This document shows positions 8,085 to 17,972 of a stretch of 64,000 nucleotides of DNA, one piece after another. The notes under the pieces are model-generated. The model searched no databases and was not told where the DNA came from. It saw only the letters and a list, made by a program, of their open reading frames with translations. The position numbers and the translations under genes were made by a program. The stretch is taken from NCBI RefSeq assembly GCF_003248515.1, contig NZ_QFOB01000012.1, forward strand, positions 84,198-148,197, in the 5' to 3' direction. Numbering within the stretch: position 1 is the stretch's first letter; each line of letters begins with the position of its first letter. This DNA is from Sphingomonas sp. Its GTDB lineage: Bacteria; Pseudomonadota; Alphaproteobacteria; Sphingomonadales; Sphingomonadaceae.

Positions 8085-8167
8085 CCCGGCGGAGGCCGGG
8101 ATCCATGTCTGTCGCTTCCGGGCGGCACGATCTGGAGAGAGGAACATGGGTCCCGGCCTCCGCCGGG
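8085..8167. repeat. 24-bp inverted repeat between rpoA and rplQ
   Basis: The arm 8085-8108 (CCCGGCGGAGGCCGGGATCCA plus three bases) is repeated in inverted form at 8144-8167 with one mismatch, separated by 35 bases. Each arm is itself partly palindromic (CCGGCGGAGGCCGG). The form resembles dispersed intergenic repeats of sphingomonads and caulobacters. In RNA it would fold into a long hairpin between two ribosomal operon genes. Confidence 0.7.
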
Positions 8168-8252
8168 GCGACGTTAAGACAGGGCGGTCCACGTCGCCGC
8201 CTGGCTGGGGTTACCTGATACGGGCCCCTGACGAACGAGAAGGAAAGTTACT

Positions 8253-8666
8253 ATGCGTCATCGCGTCGGCGGTCGTAAGCTTCAGCGCACCGCGTCTCAT
8301 CGTGCGGCCCTGTTCCGCAATCAGTCGGCCGCGCTCATCAAGCATGAGCAGATTATCACCACGCTCGCCAAGGCGAAGGAGCTTCGCCCCTATGTCGAGA
8401 AGCTGGTGACGCTGGCCAAGAAGGGCGGCCTCTCCAACCGTCGTCTCGCGCATGCGCGCCTGATGGACGATGCCCAGCTGGTGAAGCTGTTCGACGTGCT
8501 GGCCTCGCGCTACGCGACCCGCAACGGCGGCTATACCCGCATCATCAAGGCCGGCACGCGCGGCTCGGACGCCGCCGCCATGGCCGTGATCGAGTTCGTC
8601 GACCGTGACGTTTCGGCCAAGGGCCAGGATTCGGGCCCGGTCGAGCTGCTTGACGAAGCGGCCTGA
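8253..8666 (+). CDS. rplQ: 50S ribosomal protein L17
   Basis: Ribosomal protein L17, 137 residues, close to the nascent chain exit. It begins MRHRVGGRKLQRTASHRAALFRN and contains KAKELRPYVEKLVTLAK and GGYTRIIK, all typical. The ATG is preceded by AGAAGGAAAG. It is the last gene of the ribosomal/rpoA cluster and is followed by a clear intrinsic terminator. Confidence 0.98.
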   Translation: MRHRVGGRKLQRTASHRAALFRNQSAALIKHEQIITTLAKAKELRPYVEKLVTLAKKGGLSNRRLAHARLMDDAQLVKLFDVLASRYATRNGGYTRIIKAGTRGSDAAAMAVIEFVDRDVSAKGQDSGPVELLDEAA

Positions 8667-8698
8667 TCGCCCGGCTCGTTTGGGCCACAATGAATGAA

Positions 8699-8730
8699 GG
8701 GCCGGGGGCGAAAGCCTCCGGCCCTTTTTT
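8699..8730 (+). terminator. Intrinsic terminator of the rpsM-rplQ operon
   Basis: An 11-bp GC-rich stem (8699-8709 with 8714-8724, one G-T pair) closes a GAAA tetraloop and is followed by six T residues (8725-8730). This is a textbook rho-independent terminator 32 bases after rplQ. Confidence 0.93.
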
Positions 8731-8817
8731 CGTTTCGGGCGCGGTTCTCGGGGCGCTCTGCCCTGGCGCGGGCCTGGGATGGCGCCTTTTCGCGGCGCCG
8801 GTGGCTTGATTCCCGTT

Positions 8818-8836
8818 TCAGGCTGATTCAGCCTGA
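8818..8836. promoter_or_regulatory. 9-bp palindrome upstream of the prolyl oligopeptidase
   Basis: TCAGGCTGA and TCAGCCTGA form a perfect 9-bp inverted repeat around a single T, ending 26 bases before the start codon at 8862. It could be an operator or a small 5' leader hairpin. No known factor is recognised. Confidence 0.35.
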
Positions 8837-8861
8837 CGCAATCAGGCTTTCGAGGCTTTCC

Positions 8862-10991
8862 ATGACCTTTCGTTCGGTGTTGTTTTCCATGGCCCTGCTT
8901 TCCACCGCCGCCCCTGCCACCCCGCCGCAGACGGCGGCGCCCTATCCCGCGACGGAGCGGGGCACGACGGTGGAGCATCCCTTCGGCCTCTCCATTCCCG
9001 ATCCCTATCGCTGGCTGGAAGGCGATGTGCGCACGGATGCGAAGGTTCGCGCCTGGGTGGATGGGCAGAGCCGGTTTACCGAAGCCTATCTCGCCACGCT
9101 GCCCGGCCGCGATGCGATCAAGGCGCGTCTTACCCAGCTGTGGAATTTCGAAAAGTTCGCCGTGCCCCAGCGGCGCGGCGAGCGGCTCTTCTACCGGCGG
9201 AACAGCGGCCTCCAGAATCAGTATGTCCTGTATGTGCAGGATGGGGCCGGCGCGCCCCGCGTCCTGATCGATCCCAATCCCTGGTCGCAGGATGGCGCGA
9301 CGGCACTGGCCGAATGGGATGCGTCGCCGGATGGCCGCTACGTGGCCTATGGCGTGCAGGAAGGCGGCACGGACTGGCGTACCTTCCATGTGGTGGATGT
9401 CGCCAGCGGCAAGCTGCTGCCCGATGCCGTCGAATGGGGTAAATATACGAACATCAGCTGGAAGGGCGATGGTTCGGGCTTTTTCTATGGCCGTTATGCC
9501 AAGCCGGAAGGCGAGCATCTCTATACGTCCGGCACGCTCGATCAGCGCATCTATTTCCACAAGGTCGGTACGCCCCAGTCGGCCGACAGCCTCGTCTATG
9601 CGACGCCGGATCGGCCGAAGCTGACGCACAGCCTCCATGTCAGCGCCGATGGCCGCTGGCTCACGATCCTCTCGACCGAGGATGATGTGAAAACCGAACT
9701 GGTCGCGCTCGATCTGGCGAAAGCCGGAGCCACGCCCCGCATCCTGATCCCCTATGGCGATCATGAGCTGCAGGTGGCGGGCACGGCGGGGGACAGGCTG
9801 TTCGTGGTGACGACCGAAGGCGCGCCGCGCAAGCGGATCGTTTCGCTCGACGGTACGGCGCCCGGGCATCCGGAGGCCAGCCCGCTGATCGCCGAAGGGG
9901 CGGGCACGATTGATTCCGCCTCGATCGTCGGCGGCCGTTTCCTCGTCGTCACGATGGAGGATGCCAAGAGCGTGGTGCGGCGCTTTGCGCTGGATGGGAC
10001 GACGCAGGGCATGGTCGCGCTTCCCGGCATCGGCACCGCCGCGGGCTTCGCCGAGGATGAGGACGCCCCCGTCACTTATTACAGCTTCGCCAGCTACAAC
10101 CGGCCGGCGACCATCTATCGCTATGATGCGGTGGCCAACGCATCGACCGTCTTCAAGGCGCCCCAGGCGCCGTTCGATCCCGGCCAGTATGAGGTGACCC
10201 AGGTCTTCAACACCTCGAAGGACGGGACGCGCGTGCCCATGTTCGTCGCGCACCGGAGGGGCCTGGATCTGTCGGCCGGCGCCTCGACGCTGCTCTATGG
10301 CTATGGCGGCTTCAACATCCCGGTGCTGCCGGCCTTCTCGGTCGCGTGGCTCGACTGGATGGAGATGGGCGGCGTGATCGCGGTGGCGAATCTGCGCGGC
10401 GGCGGCGAATATGGGAAGGCCTGGCACGATGCCGGCAAGCTCCTGCACAAGCAGAATGTGTTCGACGATTTCATCGCCGCGGCCGAATATCTCGTCTCCA
10501 CCGGGATCACGCGAAAGGACAGGCTCGTCATCAACGGCGGCTCGAACGGCGGGCTGCTGGTGGGGGCGGTGACCAATCAGCGGCCGGATCTGTTCGCGGC
10601 GGCGATCCCGCAGGTCGGCGTGATGGACATGGCGCGCTTCACCAACTGGACGGCGGGCCGCTTCTGGACGGGCGACTATGGCGATCCGGCCAAGGCGGAT
10701 GAACTCGCCTACAACCTCACCTATTCGCCCTATCACACGATCCGGAACGGGGCGGCCTATCCCGCCATCCTCGTCACCACCGCCGATACGGACGATCGCG
10801 TCGTGCCGGCGCACAGCTTCAAATATGCGGCAGCGCTGCAGGCGGCGGAGATCGGGCCGAAGCCGCACCTCATCCGCATCGAGACCCGCGCGGGCCACGG
10901 CTCCGGCAAGCCGACGTCCAAGGCGATCGAGGAATATGCCGATATTCTGGCCTTCGCCGCCTACTGGACGGGGATGGCGCCGCCCAGATGA
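8862..10991 (+). CDS. Secreted prolyl oligopeptidase family protein (S9A)
   Basis: Serine peptidase of 709 residues that is predicted to cleave short peptides after proline. The N-terminal 20-25 residues (RSVLFSMALLSTAAPA) look like a signal peptide, so it acts in the periplasm. A seven-bladed propeller (about 90-430) precedes the alpha/beta hydrolase domain. The nucleophile is Ser561 in GGSNGG, the acid lies in DDRVVP (from residue 644) and the His is 679 in RAGHGSGKP. ATG 8862 is chosen because it gives the signal peptide; the frame is open further upstream, but only through the rplQ terminator. Likely physiological role: use of extracellular peptides. Confidence 0.9.
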   Translation: MTFRSVLFSMALLSTAAPATPPQTAAPYPATERGTTVEHPFGLSIPDPYRWLEGDVRTDAKVRAWVDGQSRFTEAYLATLPGRDAIKARLTQLWNFEKFAVPQRRGERLFYRRNSGLQNQYVLYVQDGAGAPRVLIDPNPWSQDGATALAEWDASPDGRYVAYGVQEGGTDWRTFHVVDVASGKLLPDAVEWGKYTNISWKGDGSGFFYGRYAKPEGEHLYTSGTLDQRIYFHKVGTPQSADSLVYATPDRPKLTHSLHVSADGRWLTILSTEDDVKTELVALDLAKAGATPRILIPYGDHELQVAGTAGDRLFVVTTEGAPRKRIVSLDGTAPGHPEASPLIAEGAGTIDSASIVGGRFLVVTMEDAKSVVRRFALDGTTQGMVALPGIGTAAGFAEDEDAPVTYYSFASYNRPATIYRYDAVANASTVFKAPQAPFDPGQYEVTQVFNTSKDGTRVPMFVAHRRGLDLSAGASTLLYGYGGFNIPVLPAFSVAWLDWMEMGGVIAVANLRGGGEYGKAWHDAGKLLHKQNVFDDFIAAAEYLVSTGITRKDRLVINGGSNGGLLVGAVTNQRPDLFAAAIPQVGVMDMARFTNWTAGRFWTGDYGDPAKADELAYNLTYSPYHTIRNGAAYPAILVTTADTDDRVVPAHSFKYAAALQAAEIGPKPHLIRIETRAGHGSGKPTSKAIEEYADILAFAAYWTGMAPPR

Positions 10992-11006
10992 GCGCCAGCG
11001 CCCTTT

Positions 11007-11089
11007 CCGTTCGTCCCAGGCGGGTCGGAGCAGGCGCCGAGGGCGGTGACGCCCCCAGCCCGGTCTTCGGCCTCGCCCAGGACGAACGG
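11007..11089. repeat. Inverted repeat in the convergent gap before hppA
   Basis: CCGTTCGTCC (11007-11016) and GGACGAACGG (11080-11089) form a perfect 10-bp inverted repeat around 63 bases. It fills the space between two convergent genes, so it may act as a bidirectional transcription end, although there is no T-run. Confidence 0.45.
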
Positions 11090-11106
11090 GCGGGTTGATC
11101 GATCCG

Positions 11107-13239
11107 TCAGCCGTGCGCGGCCAGCGCGGCGAGCAAGAGCAGGGCCACGATGTTGGTGATCTTGATCATCGGGTTCACGGCGGGTCCGGCCGTATCCTTG
11201 TAGGGATCGCCCACCGTATCGCCGGTCACGGCAGCCTTGTGCGCCTCCGATCCCTTGCCGCCATGATTGCCGTCCTCGATATATTTCTTGGCATTGTCCC
11301 ACGCGCCGCCGCCCGACGTCATCGAGATGGCGACGAACAGGCCGGAGACGATCACGCCCAGCAGCAGGGCGCCCAGTGAGGCGAAGCCGTTGGCGGGACC
11401 GGCCACCCAGCGGATCACGAAATAGACCACCACCGGCGCCAGCACAGGCAGAAGGCTGGGCACGATCATCTCGCGGATCGCCGCCTTCGTCACGAGATCC
11501 ACGGTGCGCGCATAATCGGGGCGGCTGGTCCCTTCCATGATGCCGGGATTGGAGCGGAACTGGTCGCGCACATCCTCCACCACCGATCCCGCCGCCCGGC
11601 CGACCGCCGTCATGCCGAAGGCGCCGAACACGAAGGGCAGCAGCGCGCCGAGCAGCAGGCCGACGATCACGTACGGATTGGAGAGCGAGAAATCGACGGC
11701 GAGATCGGGGAAATATTCCTTCAGATCCGCCGTATAGGCGCCGAACAGAACGAGCGCCGCCAACGCCGCCGATCCGATCGCATAGCCCTTGGTCACGGCC
11801 TTGGTGGTGTTGCCCACCGCATCCAGCGCATCCGTCTTCTCGCGCACGCTGTCTTCGAGGCCCGCCATTTCGGCAATGCCGCCGGCATTGTCGGTCACGG
11901 GGCCATAGGCATCCAGCGCCACCACCATGCCTGCGAGCGCCAGCATCGATGTAGCCCCGAAAGCGATGCCGATCACGCCGGCCAGTTGATAGGCGGCGAT
12001 CACGGCGATCACGATCACGATCGTGGGGAGTGCCGTGGATTCCAGGCTGATCGCCAGCCCCTGGATCACGTTGGTGCCATGGCCCGTTACGCTGGCCTGC
12101 GCGATCGATTTCACCGGGCGATAATTGGTGCCCGTATAATATTCGGTGATCCACACGAGCGCGCCCGTCACCGCAAGGCCGATCATCATGCACCAGAACA
12201 GGCTCATGCCCGTGAAGCCGGTCTGCGCGGCGACGGCGGCCGGCGTTCCCGGGCCGGCCGCCTCGGCGGGGCCGCCGATCGGGGCATTGAGATCGCCCAG
12301 CGCATAATAGCTGGCCACATAGATGGCGGGCACGGCGAGGATCGCGGAGGTCCAGAAGCCCTTGTAGAGCGCGCCCATGATCGATCCCGATCCCAGGCGG
12401 ACCATATAGGTGCCGATGATCGAGGTGATGATGCACACCCCGCCCACCAGCAGGGGCAGGCTCATCAGCGCCAGCGCCTCCGGCCCCTTCACGAACAGCG
12501 CGATCGAGACCATCGTGACGCCGAGCGTGACGACATAGGTTTCGAACAGGTCGGCCGCCATGCCGGCGCAATCGCCGACATTGTCGCCGACATTGTCGGC
12601 GATCACGGCGGGGTTGCGCGGATCATCCTCGGGAATGCCGGCTTCCACCTTGCCCACCAGATCGGCGCCCACATCGGCCGCCTTGGTGAAGATGCCGCCG
12701 CCCAGCCGCGCGAAGATGGAGATGAGCGAGGCGCCGAAGGACAATGCCACCAGCGCATTGATGACGATGCGATCCGTGGGCGCATGGCCGCCGGGGCCGA
12801 TGAGCGCCCAGAAGAAGACAGAAATGGCGAGCAGGCCCAGCCCCGCCACCAGCATGCCGGTGATCGCGCCCGAGCGGAAAGCGGTGGTGAGGCCCGCCTG
12901 CAGGCTGCTGCGCGCGGCTTCCGCCGTGCGCACGTTCGCCTTCACGGATATGTTCATGCCGACGAAGCCGGTCGCGCCGGACAGGAGTGCCCCGATCAGG
13001 AAGCCGATCGCCGATATCTTCCCGAGCAGGAAGAAGACCAGCACGACCATTACGAAGCCGACGATCGCGATCGTCGTATATTGGCGGGCGAGATAGGCGC
13101 GGGCGCCTTCCTGAACGGCGGCGGCGATATCCTGCATCCGGGCGTTGCCGGCGGGCAGCTTCAGAACCTGACCGCTCGTGACGAGGCCGTAGATCACGGC
13201 CAGTGCGCCACACGCGATCGCAAGCTGGACTATTGCCAT
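11107..13239 (-). CDS. hppA: K+-independent proton-translocating pyrophosphatase
   Basis: Membrane pyrophosphatase of 710 residues with about 16 membrane helices; it couples pyrophosphate hydrolysis to proton pumping. The active site motifs are DVGADLVGKVEAGIPEDDPRN and DNVGDNVGDCAGMAADLFETY. The stretch GNTTKAVTKGYAIGSA carries Lys where K+-dependent enzymes have Ala, which marks the K+-independent subclass. It follows thiL on the same strand after 98 bases. It probably conserves energy from biosynthetic pyrophosphate. Confidence 0.96.
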   Translation of the reverse strand: MAIVQLAIACGALAVIYGLVTSGQVLKLPAGNARMQDIAAAVQEGARAYLARQYTTIAIVGFVMVVLVFFLLGKISAIGFLIGALLSGATGFVGMNISVKANVRTAEAARSSLQAGLTTAFRSGAITGMLVAGLGLLAISVFFWALIGPGGHAPTDRIVINALVALSFGASLISIFARLGGGIFTKAADVGADLVGKVEAGIPEDDPRNPAVIADNVGDNVGDCAGMAADLFETYVVTLGVTMVSIALFVKGPEALALMSLPLLVGGVCIITSIIGTYMVRLGSGSIMGALYKGFWTSAILAVPAIYVASYYALGDLNAPIGGPAEAAGPGTPAAVAAQTGFTGMSLFWCMMIGLAVTGALVWITEYYTGTNYRPVKSIAQASVTGHGTNVIQGLAISLESTALPTIVIVIAVIAAYQLAGVIGIAFGATSMLALAGMVVALDAYGPVTDNAGGIAEMAGLEDSVREKTDALDAVGNTTKAVTKGYAIGSAALAALVLFGAYTADLKEYFPDLAVDFSLSNPYVIVGLLLGALLPFVFGAFGMTAVGRAAGSVVEDVRDQFRSNPGIMEGTSRPDYARTVDLVTKAAIREMIVPSLLPVLAPVVVYFVIRWVAGPANGFASLGALLLGVIVSGLFVAISMTSGGGAWDNAKKYIEDGNHGGKGSEAHKAAVTGDTVGDPYKDTAGPAVNPMIKITNIVALLLLAALAAHG

Positions 13240-13337
13240 GCGATGTCCTCTCCTATGCGGCAGGTCGCTGCGTGGCGCCCGCTCTGGGCGGGAGTATGAA
13301 CAGCGGCAGGGCGTTGGGCAAGCCGCGCGATCGGAGC

Positions 13338-14267
13338 CTATCCGCCATGTTCGTAGCCCAGCCGCAGAGGGCGCTCGACCGGGCCGAGCGCGTCGATCAG
13401 GACGAAGCCTTCGTCCGCCTGGAAGCGGCCGATCGCGGTGATCGGCAGGCCGCCCGGCAGCGCGATGTCCAGCCCATCGGGTGCTGCGAACAGCAGCTCA
13501 TAATCGTCGCCCGCGCTGGCGGCGGCGATCCGCCCGGCCTGATCGGCATCGCAGCCTTCGGCGAGGGGCACGGCATCCAGATCGATCGTGACGCCCAGAC
13601 CGCTGGCCTGGGCCATGCGCAGCGCATCGATGAAAAGCCCGTCCGACACATCCATCATCGCATGGACATGTGGCGCGAGCGTGCGCCCCTCCGCGAGCCG
13701 GGGCGTGGGGCGGCGATAGGCGGCGAGCGCGCCGGCCGGCCCATCCCGCCGCCCCTGCGCCACCGCGAGGCCAAGCCCCGCCGCCCCGATCGCGCCGGTG
13801 ACGTACAGCACATCGTCCGCCTGTGCGCCCGCCCGTGATGGCGCGCCCGTCTGCGGCGCCTCCCCGATGGCGGTGAGTCCCATCATGCGCGGCGCACCTT
13901 CGGGGGCGGAAACCGTGTCACCCCCCAGCAGGGCCGCGTCGAAATGATCCAGCACGGTGCGCAGGCCTTTGACGAAGCTGAGATCCCAGGCCTCGCCGCC
14001 CAGCGGATAACCGAGCAGCACGCCCAGCGGCCGCGCGCCCTTTGCGGCGAGATCCGAAAGATTCACCGCGACCAGCTTCCAGGCCACGTCTTCGGGCGGA
14101 TCGCCGGGCAGATAATGAATGCCCTCCACGATCATGTCATGCGTGAGCACCAGCGCGTGATCGCCCATCGGCAACACGGCCGCATCGTCCACCAGCGCGC
14201 GGGCGGCCGGATCCCGGGCCAGCCCGCGCAGCGCAGCGATGAAGGCGCCTTCGTCGGACACGGCCAT
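13338..14267 (-). CDS. thiL: Thiamine-monophosphate kinase
   Basis: Phosphorylates thiamine monophosphate to the active cofactor thiamine diphosphate, the last step of thiamine synthesis. The protein has 309 residues. Family motifs are DDAAVL near residue 26, THDMIVEGIHY, VAVNLSDLAAKGA and the metal-binding MDVSDGL in the middle, followed by GDDYELLFA. Start ATG 14267 overlaps the stop of the upstream creatininase-like gene (TGATG), so the two are translationally coupled. A longer reading of the frame upstream has no support. Confidence 0.94.
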   Translation of the reverse strand: MAVSDEGAFIAALRGLARDPAARALVDDAAVLPMGDHALVLTHDMIVEGIHYLPGDPPEDVAWKLVAVNLSDLAAKGARPLGVLLGYPLGGEAWDLSFVKGLRTVLDHFDAALLGGDTVSAPEGAPRMMGLTAIGEAPQTGAPSRAGAQADDVLYVTGAIGAAGLGLAVAQGRRDGPAGALAAYRRPTPRLAEGRTLAPHVHAMMDVSDGLFIDALRMAQASGLGVTIDLDAVPLAEGCDADQAGRIAAASAGDDYELLFAAPDGLDIALPGGLPITAIGRFQADEGFVLIDALGPVERPLRLGYEHGG

Positions 14268-15088
14268 CAATGGCAGGCGCCGGCGTCGGCCAGCTGCTGG
14301 CGCAACTGTTCCGCTGCCAGCTTCACGCGGATCGCGCCGAAGCGGCGGCCCATCGCCACCGTGGCGCCGCGCGGATCGCCCGAAATGCCGTGCGCGTCGA
14401 TCGGCCCGTTGCCGTCGTTCGTCAGCGTGCCGGGCGCCATCAGGCCGGGGCGGACGAGGCCGGGATCGGCCGCCATCGTCTCGGCCGTGTCCCACAGGCC
14501 GCCATGGCCGCCCGGCACCTTGCCCGAAGCCTTGATCTCCGCCTCTATCTGCTGGCGTGCCTTCGTATAGGCATCCTCCACGAAGAAGACGCGTGCGCCC
14601 CTGGGCCGATATTCCTTGTCCAGCCGCTCCACCATATCGCGCAGCTGGGGCATGCCGTCGCCATGATCGGTGAGGATCGCCACTCGGCGGAAGCCGCCGC
14701 CGATCAGGCTGCGCGCGACATCCTCGTTCACGGCCACCCATGTTTCGGGCCGCAGGCTGACCGTGCCGGCAAAGGCCATGCGGGCGGCGTCGTTGGGCGA
14801 GAAGGGCATCACCGGCAGCAGGATCGCATCCCCGATCGCCTGCGCCAGCTGCGCGCCATATTGGTAGATGCGCAGATTATGCTTGCCGAGCGCGAGGTGC
14901 GGTCCGCTTTCCTCGACCCCCCCATTGTAGAGCAGGGCGACGGGGCAGCCCGTCTCCAGTCTTTCCTTCAGCTCCACGGTCGTCAGTTGTTCGAGTGCGG
15001 CGGGCTTCCCGGCGGCGGCGGCCGGCCCGGCCACGAGCGCCATGGCGAAGATCGCCGCTCCCTTCTTCAGGATCCTGGTCCAGGGCAT
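14267..15088 (-). CDS. Creatininase-family amidohydrolase, exported
   Basis: Protein of 273 residues in the creatininase/MftE superfamily, metal-dependent amidohydrolases. A signal peptide is visible (ILKKGAAIFAMALVAGPAAAA), so the protein acts outside the cytoplasm. Family-like features are NGGVEESGPHLALGKHN near residue 55-72 (Glu and His metal ligands) and the later TDHGDGMPQ and GGHGG segments. Start ATG 15088 is chosen for the signal peptide and the GAGAGGATG ribosome-binding site; an in-frame upstream ATG at 15157 lacks these. It is the first gene of a run with thiL and hppA. Substrate unknown. Confidence 0.83.
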   Translation of the reverse strand: MPWTRILKKGAAIFAMALVAGPAAAAGKPAALEQLTTVELKERLETGCPVALLYNGGVEESGPHLALGKHNLRIYQYGAQLAQAIGDAILLPVMPFSPNDAARMAFAGTVSLRPETWVAVNEDVARSLIGGGFRRVAILTDHGDGMPQLRDMVERLDKEYRPRGARVFFVEDAYTKARQQIEAEIKASGKVPGGHGGLWDTAETMAADPGLVRPGLMAPGTLTNDGNGPIDAHGISGDPRGATVAMGRRFGAIRVKLAAEQLRQQLADAGACH

Positions 15089-15184
15089 GATGACATCCTC
15101 TCTGCGATATGGCGAAATCCTAGGACCGGGCGGTCGGGGGAGCAATTGCCGTGGCACCTTGGCGGCTTCGGGCGTTTAGCCCCC

Positions 15185-16165
15185 ATGGTGATATTGGCAG
15201 ATCCTCCACGCCCGCGGCCCGATCCCCATGGCCGCACCGCGCGCACGCCCATCGCGCTGCCGATGCGGGCCTGGCGCGAGATTATCGGGCGCGTCTGGAT
15301 CAAGACCGGCACGGACAATATCGGCCTGCTCGCGGCGGGCGTGGCTTTCTATGCCTTTCTCTCGATCGTTCCGCTGCTGGGCGCGCTGGTGATGACCTAC
15401 GGGCTGATCGCCGATCCCGCCACGATCGCCGGCCACATGCGCGCGATCATCGGCGTGGTGCCCAGGGATGCGGCGAAGCTGATCCTCGACCAACTCGTCA
15501 GCCTCGTCACGACAGCTGCGAGCAAGAAGGGCATAGGGCTGCTCGTGGCGCTCCTGATCGCACTTTACGGGGCGACGCGCGCATCCGGCGCGATCATGAC
15601 GGCGCTGAACGTCGTCTATGAGCAGAGCGAACGCCGGGGGATCATCCGGACGACGCTGATTTCCTTCGTCCTGATCGTCGGCGCGGTGCTCGTGGGGATC
15701 GTGGGCCTGCTGGCGGCATCCGCGCTCGCTCTGGTCGGCCGGTTCGTAGAGGGGCTGGGATCGGGCGTCGCGATCGCCATCAACGCTGCCACCTGGGCCG
15801 TCGCCGCGTCGCTTGCCTCGATCGGGATCGGCGCGGCCTATCGCTTCGGCCCGTCGCGCAGCGATGCGCGCTGGCAGTGGCTCACGGCCGGATCCGCGCT
15901 CGCGACCTTCCTGTGGCTCATCGCGACAGTGGGCTTCGGTGCCTATGCGGCGACATTGGGCAATTACAACGCCACCTATGGATCACTCGGCGCCGTCGTG
16001 GTGCTGCTGATGTGGCTGTGGGTTTCGGCCTATGCGATCCTGCTGGGCGCCGTCATCAATGCGGAGGCGGAGCGCCAGACGGCGCGGGATACGACGACGG
16101 GCAGCCCCAGGCCGCTCGGCCAGCGTGGCGCGACGGTGGCCGATCAGGTGGCGCCGGCGGGTTGA
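15185..16165 (+). CDS. YihY/BrkB family inner-membrane protein
   Basis: Integral membrane protein of 326 residues with about six helices. Family signatures are NIGLLAAGVAFYAFLSIVPLL near the N terminus, ALYGATRASGAIMTALNVVYE in the middle, and YGSLGAVVVLLMWLWVSAYAILLGAVINAE near the C terminus. The family was once thought to include RNase BN, which is wrong; its true function is unknown, with proposals for transport or envelope roles. Start ATG 15185 lies 96 bases from the divergent creatininase-like gene. A much longer upstream reading of the frame runs antisense through that gene and is rejected. Confidence 0.88.
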   Translation: MVILADPPRPRPDPHGRTARTPIALPMRAWREIIGRVWIKTGTDNIGLLAAGVAFYAFLSIVPLLGALVMTYGLIADPATIAGHMRAIIGVVPRDAAKLILDQLVSLVTTAASKKGIGLLVALLIALYGATRASGAIMTALNVVYEQSERRGIIRTTLISFVLIVGAVLVGIVGLLAASALALVGRFVEGLGSGVAIAINAATWAVAASLASIGIGAAYRFGPSRSDARWQWLTAGSALATFLWLIATVGFGAYAATLGNYNATYGSLGAVVVLLMWLWVSAYAILLGAVINAEAERQTARDTTTGSPRPLGQRGATVADQVAPAG

Positions 16166-16207
16166 GCGGGCCGCGCCCCCGCGCCGGACGGATGCCCGGC
16201 CACGGCC

Positions 16208-17965
<1,758 letters not shown>

Positions 17966-17972
17966 GCGCGCC

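Noticed and set aside
8211..10898. Open frame of 895 codons on the minus strand
   Set aside because: Antisense shadow of rplQ and the prolyl oligopeptidase, both identified with full motifs.
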